Below are positions 57,897 to 64,000 of a stretch of 64,000 nucleotides of DNA, in pieces. Source of the DNA: Megaleporinus macrocephalus (Eukaryota > Chordata > Actinopteri > Characiformes > Anostomidae). The stretch's first letter is position 1. Each line of letters opens with the position of its first letter. The stretch spans positions 15,275,024-15,339,023 of the forward strand of contig CM038716.1 in the NCBI GenBank assembly GCA_021613375.1, written 5' to 3'. Made by a program: the position numbers and the translations under genes. Below the pieces are notes generated by a model. It saw nothing but the letters and a program-made list of their open reading frames with translations. It had not been told where the DNA came from and did not search any database.

Positions 57897-58678
57897 CTGG
57901 AAAGCAAATCAAACACAAGGACGGTTTAAGTCTTGCTGGTATAACTCCCACAAATCAATTAGATCAGACGTTAATTCCACTGATCTCTGGTTTGGCTGAA
58001 ACTCAGACTCGCTATCAGTTTGCCGGAAAAGCTCAACCGCTTTCTTTCTCAAGTTAGCTTCTTCTTCATTATCTTAAATGGTGCAGCAGTTATATTCTGG
58101 CGCCTTCAGCCGCGTACTTCTTCAGGTCTACTCAATAACAGGTCCCACACCAGCGAGCCGAAGCAGCCTTCTTGTGTTGCTAGCCAGGCAGATTAGCTCG
58201 AGGCTAGCACTGAGCTAACAGTAGCACGCATTTGAGTGGGTCTGGCGTAAGGAAATTGAGCAAACTGGACACTTAAGTTGCAACTCAGCTACCACACTCC
58301 TAAACACATTAAACAATTATCCTGAACTAAAACAGAACCAGGCCAAAATGGAGACGCGAACGGTACAGCCATTAGCCAGCTAGCAATCCAGTTAGCCAGC
58401 ATCAGTTCTACCTGTAACAGCGCAGTTGGCTACTTAGCTGGCGCTTCCAGTCACACGCAAAGATGCCCACTGTTTTCTCCATAGGGGCTTGTTTGTAACC
58501 AGTTAGATATACGTCTAAGCTACGTCCTAGAAAGCCCCCCAACATGTTTCTGAAGCTAGAAACTGTATTAAGACCTTCGACAAGAGAGTTAGCTAACGTT
58601 AGCTAGCTAGCTAGCAAACTGGCACTCGAGCACTGTGAGACTCAATTTAAAGCTGAAGCGGAACATCTTCATACTTAC

Positions 58679-58890
58679 TGCTTTATAGTCTTTAAAGGCA
58701 AATAAATGCCGCGAATACGACCAAACAAATCCGTTTAGCTGTGAGATATGACCCCGCTTTTCTCCGGTCAGCTCCAAACAGCGATGCTTATTTTTCCTGA
58801 CCGCTCTTCCGCTGCAGCTCCGCACCGCCGAGCTCGGGCTGTACCTGAACAGCGCAGCCTCCTGTACTGGAGCAGCACTGAGTCCTCCAC
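58679..58890 (-). promoter_or_regulatory. supt5h: supt5h non-coding first exon and CpG-rich promoter
   Basis: A perfect donor on the gene strand (GCA then GTAAGTATG, exon end at 58679) closes a GC-rich block extending up to about 58890. The block has an ETS-like GCGGAAG and many CpGs. Together with CpG-rich sequence from about 57960 to 58500 it looks like a TATA-less housekeeping promoter. An alternative donor (TTCAG then GTACAG) lies at 58845. The start site is inferred. Confidence 0.5.
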
Positions 58891-58896
58891 CGCCTG

Positions 58897-59565
58897 TTAA
58901 CCCTTCGATTCACAAGCGGAGCAAACTCTCCTAATGCACAACATGGACCTGTATTCATTTCCTATGTTACTGTGTGTATGGCTGAGTATCTCTTTGGTGG
59001 AATCTACTGAAATAATTTTATTTTATTATTTAATGTTCTACGTGTTCATTAAAAATCTTGTTTTGACCATAAATCATTACTTTCATGCTTATTTATTTAC
59101 TTCATGAATAAATATGCAGATGTTTACAAATGTTAATAGTTTCTATCGAATTCCATAAGGAATACATAAGGTTAATGTGTTAAAAGGGCCGTGATAGAAA
59201 AATTATTATTATTATTATTATGTAAAACTAACAAAACTGAAATTTGTATTTGTGATGATAAAAACAAGTAGACTGAGGAATTCATGAAAACTTGAATGAT
59301 AGAATTAATTTACTGCAAAGATATAGAAAATAAAATCTCAGTCAGGTCACTTCTGACCCATGTTGTGCGATAGAAGGGCAAGTAATACAAAAGTGATTTT
59401 TAGTAAATAGGTAAAAAAAAAAACCCCTGAAATATATATATTTATGATAATCAAAGACAAGTAGATTGAGAAATCCGTGGAAGCGTGAATGATGAAATTA
59501 ATGTATTACAAAGATATAGAGAATAAAATTTAATTTTTGACCCATGTTGTGCACCAAAGGGTTAA
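58897..59565. mobile_element. TTAA-flanked piggyBac-like non-autonomous element
   Basis: TTAA occurs at 58897-58900 and 59562-59565. Left end TTAACCCTTCGATTCACA ... GCACAACATGGACC pairs with the reverse complement of the right end, TTAACCCTTTGGTGCACAAC followed by ATGGGTC. This is the CCCTTTG-type terminus and TTAA target expected for piggyBac-like elements. Inside, about 59240-59375 and 59430-59560 are diverged direct copies (aaacaagtaga.tgag.aat ... gacccatgttgtgc). This suggests a duplicated end or two tandem insertions. No transposase is present. Confidence 0.7.
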
Positions 59566-59819
59566 ACATAATACACAATACAGGTGGGCAGTGGACAATT
59601 TATCCAAAATAACCTATATAAAATATAAAATATAACTTTATTTAATAAAAGGAAGTAATTGAATGAATGTATATATCTGTTTTATATGTACTAAAGTAGA
59701 AACTCCCTTTAAAGCAACTACACACCACTCTAGACAGCCGGCTCTTAACACTAAGCCCCTTTATGGGGAAACAATGTAGAAGATAACAGCAAATCAGAGT
59801 TAAACATGTTTCCAAACAC

Positions 59820-60240
59820 TTTACCTGCACGTATAAATAATAACGCTGGGCTGAGTAGTTCTGAAAACACTGATCCGGTTCGTTACCCCGCCAGGTCCTG
59901 GTGGAGGATCACGCTTGATGATCGGTCCAGCATAGCGTAGCACAGGTCGACTGTCAGTACTAATGCTAGCTAGCATACTGTTTGTCAAAGCTATATATTT
60001 AAAGTAAAACATATTTACTTTCAAAAGTAGAGTATTTCTCTGATATTTTTTTAACCAGGAGACTAAGTAAGAGGAAAATAGATGTCCAGGAATGACACCT
60101 GGCCAGTCGACTGGGTTATTTCTGAGGGGACTCGTGTAGTAAATGTGGAGGACAGAGTTTAATATAGTCACCTGATATAGTTTATAAATGACCCTAAATC
60201 AGTTTTAGTGGTTCTCTATTAGTAGTACTGCTATTTTACA
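59820..60240. repeat. Dispersed repeat, family D, copy 2
   Basis: It matches the copy at 27400-27665 through actaatgctagctagca, gtatttctctg, gacacctggccagtcgactg and tcacctgatatagtttataaatgacc. The 116-codon minus ORF at 59821-60171, which ends at a donor-like CAG/GTAAAG, lies within it. Confidence 0.5.
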
Positions 60241-60554
60241 TTACAGACTGTGGCCGGTGCCGTTTGTTTTTCAATTGTTTTATTATTTTATTATTATTAT
60301 TTTTTTGATGACACATTGACCTGTGTTATGATGCACAAGGATGACAGAAAAACAACAACAACAGAAAAGAAAAGTGCTCACAAGGCATTTATGATAAAAT
60401 ACTAAACTATATTCTTGTTATTTATTAATCTAAAAGTTTTGTGTAATCAAGCAAAGTCCATTAAGAGGAGATCAATCTTCTGGATTTGTTCATGAGCAAT
60501 AGCATATTACATCACACAAGTTTAACTACAAGGTAGTTTTCATGTTACTTGCAC
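60241..60554. other. Intergenic, no gene seen
   Basis: A/T-rich, with short ATT and CAA runs. Nothing recognisable. Confidence 0.4.
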
Positions 60555-60558
60555 AATA

Positions 60559-60613
<55 letters not shown>
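60555..60613. repeat. (AAT)n microsatellite
   Basis: About eighteen trinucleotide units, nearly perfect after an initial tag interruption. Confidence 0.9.
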
Positions 60614-60614
<1 letters not shown>

Positions 60615-60699
60615 GTCTGACCAGAAAGTAAAAACAACAGGGCAATCAAAAAAATCTTCACACGCACTTCTCTATGTCATGCAATGATTCTTTTATTAT

Positions 60700-61000
60700 C
60701 TCTGCTTTAGTTTACACCCTCGTGTCATGTTCTACATGCTTCTGTTTGTTTTGGTTCTTAGCTCCTCCTTGTCTCTACCCTCTTGCCACACCCCTCATCT
60801 GCTCCTACTTCGTGGCTCCTCCCTGTCTCAGGTGTTCCTTTGTTTCTCTTATGCTTTTATATCTTTTGTTTGCTCCCCATGTTTGTCTGGCATTGTTACT
60901 CTGATGTTCATGATGTTGTGATGTTACTCTGTTGCTCTGTCTTTGTTTTACTCTGTTCCTGTTTTAACTATGGACTCCATTAATGCATTACATGCATGAT
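60700..61000 (+). mobile_element. Pyrimidine-rich LTR-like fragment, copy 1
   Basis: A run of words (tcatgttct, ctgtttgttttggttcttag-ctcctccttgtctc, gccacacccctcat, ctgtctcaggtgttcctttg) parallels 61510-61900. This pyrimidine-rich text is familiar from LTRs or tails of fish retrotransposons. The three overlapping ORFs across it are compositional artefacts. Confidence 0.45.
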
Positions 61001-61500
61001 GTTTTTCTTTATTGTACTGGCTCCCAGAAAAGTGATTTGCTTTTCATTAGGATTAATTCTTTATTTCATAATTTAGTTTGGTGGGAGGAGATACTGTGCA
61101 CAAAGCTAAGCTTGTACAGAAAAGTTTAAAAATTCTGGTAGAAGTTCTTCAGAGGATGCATCAGATGATGATTTTTCCAACTCAAACAAACATAATAACA
61201 TAGTAAACACGGTGCTCCTAAATCTACTTCATGATAAAGGAAGGTGAGAAATAAACATTAAAGTTTTTAATTCATCAAGATGAGGCTGTGCAGGTTGTCT
61301 CTCCTTCATCTTTCTCCTCAGTCTGGATCAGCGCCTTAGCTCAGCGCTGACAGCTGTGTCACCTTTTCCCTTTCTTTGGACAGTGACGGTATAGAATTTA
61401 GTATTCTAGTATGTACCATATACTATACCATACTAGGATACTATAATATACTATTAATATACAAAGCTTTGGTATATGTTGTTATGATGAACCAGAATCG
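61001..61500. other. Intergenic, no gene seen
   Basis: No gene or clear repeat. A tandem-like set of tagtat/tactat words lies at 61395-61450. Confidence 0.35.
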
Positions 61501-61960
61501 TGACTCTCCTCTACGTTGTCATGTCCTGCCCTGTTTTCCTGCCTGTCTGTCTTTGTTTACATTTCCTTGTCTGTCCCATGTGCATGTGTTTACGTTCTTT
61601 GCCATGTGGTTCTGTTTGTTTTGTCATGTGCTCCTTGTCTCCGCCCCTCACCTGTTTCACATCTGTTACCCTGCCTATTGTTCTCAGGTGGTTCTTATTC
61701 CCTCTAGTTAACCTGTGTTATCTGTTTTCCTCCCCGCTTTGTGGTTCATTTTCTGGCGTTCCTGTGTTGTGTTTTTTGTTGCTCCCTGGCTTTCTCCCTG
61801 TTTCCGGTTTGTTTATTTTCAGTTTGTTATTATGTATTTTGTGTTTTGTTTTCATTAGAAGTACTTTTTGTTAAAACTTGCGTTTGCATCCGACCCTCCA
61901 ATCGTCCTGCCTTCCATGTCTCCTGTGCTCCACGCACCCTGACCATATGACATATGTCTT
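61501..61960 (+). mobile_element. Pyrimidine-rich LTR-like fragment, copy 2
   Basis: It contains gttgtcatgtcctgccctgt, tgtttgttttgtcatgtgct-ccttgtctccgcccctcacc, ggttctta and ends with aaaacttgcgtttgcatccg-accctcc. It is longer than copy 1 and in the same order. I infer an LTR or retrotransposon 3' end. ORFs of 111 and 124 codons here are Cys/Phe/Leu-rich artefacts of pyrimidine bias. Confidence 0.5.
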
Positions 61961-62064
61961 CATGGGAAAACCCTGTGGTAGAATAACACTCGACTGCAGC
62001 CTGATTCTGAAAAAGACTGTATAAGCAGGCCAACATCAGATTCCTGGCTGCCCTAAAAGCAGCC

Positions 62065-62285
62065 AAACTAGTCAAGTTTATTTATATAGAGCTTTTACAA
62101 CGATGTTTTCTCAAAGCAGCTTTTTTGAAAACAGACAGTTACAGCATATACCCTCCAGTGAGCAAGCCAGAGGCAACAGTGGCAAGTAAAAACTCCCTCA
62201 GACTGGAGGAACAAACCTTGGGCGGAACCAGACTCACAAAGGGAGACCCATCCTCCTCTGGTCAAACAGTATTTACAGTTTAAAC
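62065..62285 (+). repeat. Dispersed repeat, family C, inverted relative to 41.9-42.4 kb
   Basis: It starts caagtttatttatatagagc and passes through aaaactccctcagactggag and aaaccttgggcggaaccaga to cccatcctcctctggtcaaa. The reverse complement matches the 42.24-42.37 kb end of the other copy. Confidence 0.7.
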
Positions 62286-62930
62286 TAAATACCAAAGAAA
62301 AGAGCCTCTATTTGAAATCTGGATAGCAAAGCTTTAGAAGCTGCACAGATAGAGGCAGTGTATGACTGAGGCAGTCTCTGACCGAGTCTTTATGTAAAGT
62401 GGGCGTGAGCTGAAACCATCCTGTCTCAATGCTGGTACATCTGGATGGTACAGTGATGTAACTGAGGGTGTAGCAGTTCACACAGATGGACAGGCGAGCT
62501 GGCTGGTGATGGATGGGGTGGAGGCCCTGATGATCAGTCCTTCAACAGCATTCAACATACTAAACTAAGCTGTTGAACAGAATTAGCAAGAAACAAACAG
62601 TAAACAAGATGGGCAGTAAGGTGCTTTCCAGACTGACCAGAACTAAACATTTAGAATTATTTGGCAAATACTGAGCTGATATCAGTAAACAGTAAATTCC
62701 TAATATTAAAAGAGTAAGTATGTAATTTGTTCATCCCCCTGGGGCTTCTTGGATTTTTTTCTTTATTTTGTAGAACTAATGTTAAAGCAATAGAACACTT
62801 GAGGTTATGTGTTATTATGAATAACATTATGTTATATTTTATGTACCACAAGTTTAGTTTTTGGAATGTATTACTAAATACTATACGTCAAAATAGCATA
62901 TTGATTAGAATAAATAGAACCACCGTTAAT
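62286..62930. other. Intergenic, no gene seen
   Basis: No recognisable exon or repeat. 62440-62620 resembles a diverged continuation of family C (ctggtgatggatggggtgga), but this is uncertain. Confidence 0.35.
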
Positions 62931-63290
62931 TATACATTCATTACACAGTCGTGTACAAATGTTTAAGCACTCCTGGCCAGTATAACATATTTGTTGATTT
63001 TTTAAGTGAGAAGAAGTAAATATAACCTCTGCAGCAAACTAGCAATTTTTTTGCAAATGTAACTACACTGTTATTTTATAGTTAATAAAAATATACAGTA
63101 GTAATTGTTGCATTTGCAAACATTTGGGCACCTTAAGCATTTCAGTAAAGTGCTTAGTAACAGCCTCTTTGGCAGATACATTCATTACACAGTCGTGTGT
63201 AAAAGTTTATGCACTCCTGGCCATTATAACATTTTTGTCAATTAGTAAAGTATAAAGTGCTTAGTAACAGTCTCTTTGGCAGACATTACT
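62931..63290. repeat. Nested direct repeats, family E
   Basis: A unit beginning attcattacacagtcgtgt then caaatgtttaagcactcctg-gccagtataaca (62937-) recurs at 63181-63230 as attcattacacagtcgtgtg then taaaagtttatgcactcctg-gccattataaca. A second word, aagtgcttagtaacag.ctctttggcaga, occurs at 63148 and 63256. A related word (gtatgcaaaagtttaggcat) occurs at 32490. These look like ends of a common fish transposon whose outward words are 'aaagtttgggcacccctgg'. Confidence 0.6.
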
Positions 63291-63539
63291 GCTTCAAACA
63301 GTCTTTGTAGGAGTCTTCCTTTATCTTTTTCAGGATCTTCACTCACTGTAGTTCTGCAGTTAGGACTGTGAGGGGACTGTGAGAGCCTTTCCTAAAGCTT
63401 GAGTTTACATTTTATACAGTAGGTTATGGTGTATTTGTGTGCCATGCCTTGTATGTTTAGACTCTTTTCAGCTTTAGCTCAGTATTTAACAAAATTAATT
63501 CTTATCTGTCTATGTCTAAGTTTCCCGTCTTACTGGCTG

Positions 63540-63990
63540 CTACAAAATTCCAAAGCATAGTAGGCAGGGCCGTGTTCCTCTGAATCTTTTAATGACATCA
63601 TATATGTTTATTTATGTTATGAACCCTTATTTCTACATTGTTGCACTATTTGCCCAAACAGTGTTTCGCAGAGTGATGAACCCTCGCAATCTTCTCAGCC
63701 ACTCTGGGATGCTCTTTTTACACCCAGTCATGTTATACACCTGAAGCGGTTGTCGGATGTTCCCCCAGGTGTTCTTTTAGCATCTTCTGTTTCCCACGTC
63801 CAAACGGGTTTAAAATGTGTTGCAGGCATCAAATTTAAAATGAGCACATATTAAAAAACCAACACATTTCTCAGTTTCATATTTAATATCATCTTTGTAT
63901 AAGTTTCAATTGAAAAATCACGGCTTTCTGTTTTATTTATATTTTGCACAGCTTCCCAAACCTTTTTCTTGGAAACAGGGTTGTGACTAG
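63540..63990. repeat. Dispersed repeat, family F, at window end
   Basis: The series cactctgggatgctcttttt-acacccagtcatgtta, cccaggtgttctttta, ctgtttcccacgtcc, aaaatgtgttgcaggcatca-aatttaaaatgagc, acatttctcagtttcatatt and cacagcttcccaaac follows, word for word with substitutions, a very common fish DNA-transposon-derived repeat that I know from memory. Superfamily name uncertain. Confidence 0.6.
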
Positions 63991-64000
63991 AACACTCAAG

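Noticed and set aside
59821..60171. 116-codon minus ORF as a first exon of a new gene upstream of supt5h
   Set aside because: It overlaps a dispersed repeat and no downstream exon was found. It is kept only as an exonisation possibility under the family D finding.
61376..61950. ORFs of 111 and 124 codons rich in Cys, Phe and Leu
   Set aside because: Several frames are open together because the DNA is pyrimidine-rich. The region matches an LTR-like repeat with a second copy at 60.7-61.0 kb.

Overview
This window is nuclear DNA from a ray-finned fish. The genes have vertebrate GT-AG exon structure, and the spacers carry microsatellites, Tc1/mariner copies, TTAA-flanked piggyBac-like elements, LINE tails and dispersed repeats typical of teleost (probably otophysan) genomes. 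I could not fix the species. Exons were built by hand: each gene was translated exon by exon, reading frame was checked across every junction, and the product was compared with what I remember of the vertebrate family.

Layout. 1-13.8 kb is gene-poor and repeat-rich. 14.0-20.2 kb (+) holds chp2, a calcineurin-B-like EF-hand protein, behind a CCAAT/GC-box promoter and a chain of short upstream ORFs. 22.8-26.3 kb (-) holds a cytochrome c oxidase subunit 7A gene, cox7a1-like, tail-to-tail with chp2. 26.5-32 kb is spacer with a decayed Tc1-like copy, a terminal-inverted-repeat element containing a LINE reverse-transcriptase fragment, and one orphan exon-like ORF. 32.1-37.7 kb (+) holds a complete secreted RNase T2 gene (rnaset2-like) with both catalytic motifs. 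38.2-57.9 kb (-) holds the complete supt5h gene (elongation factor Spt5): 29 coding exons, 1,084 aa, including a 12-nt microexon. Its non-coding first exon lies near 58.7-58.9 kb. 58.9-64 kb is repeat-derived, starting with a TTAA-bounded element about 40 bp from the supt5h first exon.

The four genes do not form a pathway. They act in ion-exchange and calcium regulation (chp2), mitochondrial respiration (cox7a1), lysosomal or secreted RNA breakdown (rnaset2-like) and transcription elongation (supt5h). rnaset2-like and supt5h converge with 496 bp between stop codons, and their likely poly(A) signals are about 100 bp apart.

I found no wholly new biological system. The observations most worth checking are the overlapping ATGA uORF chain on chp2, the 12-nt supt5h microexon, an 86-codon ORF running in frame into cox7a1, the TTAA element at the supt5h promoter, and the tight convergent poly(A) arrangement.
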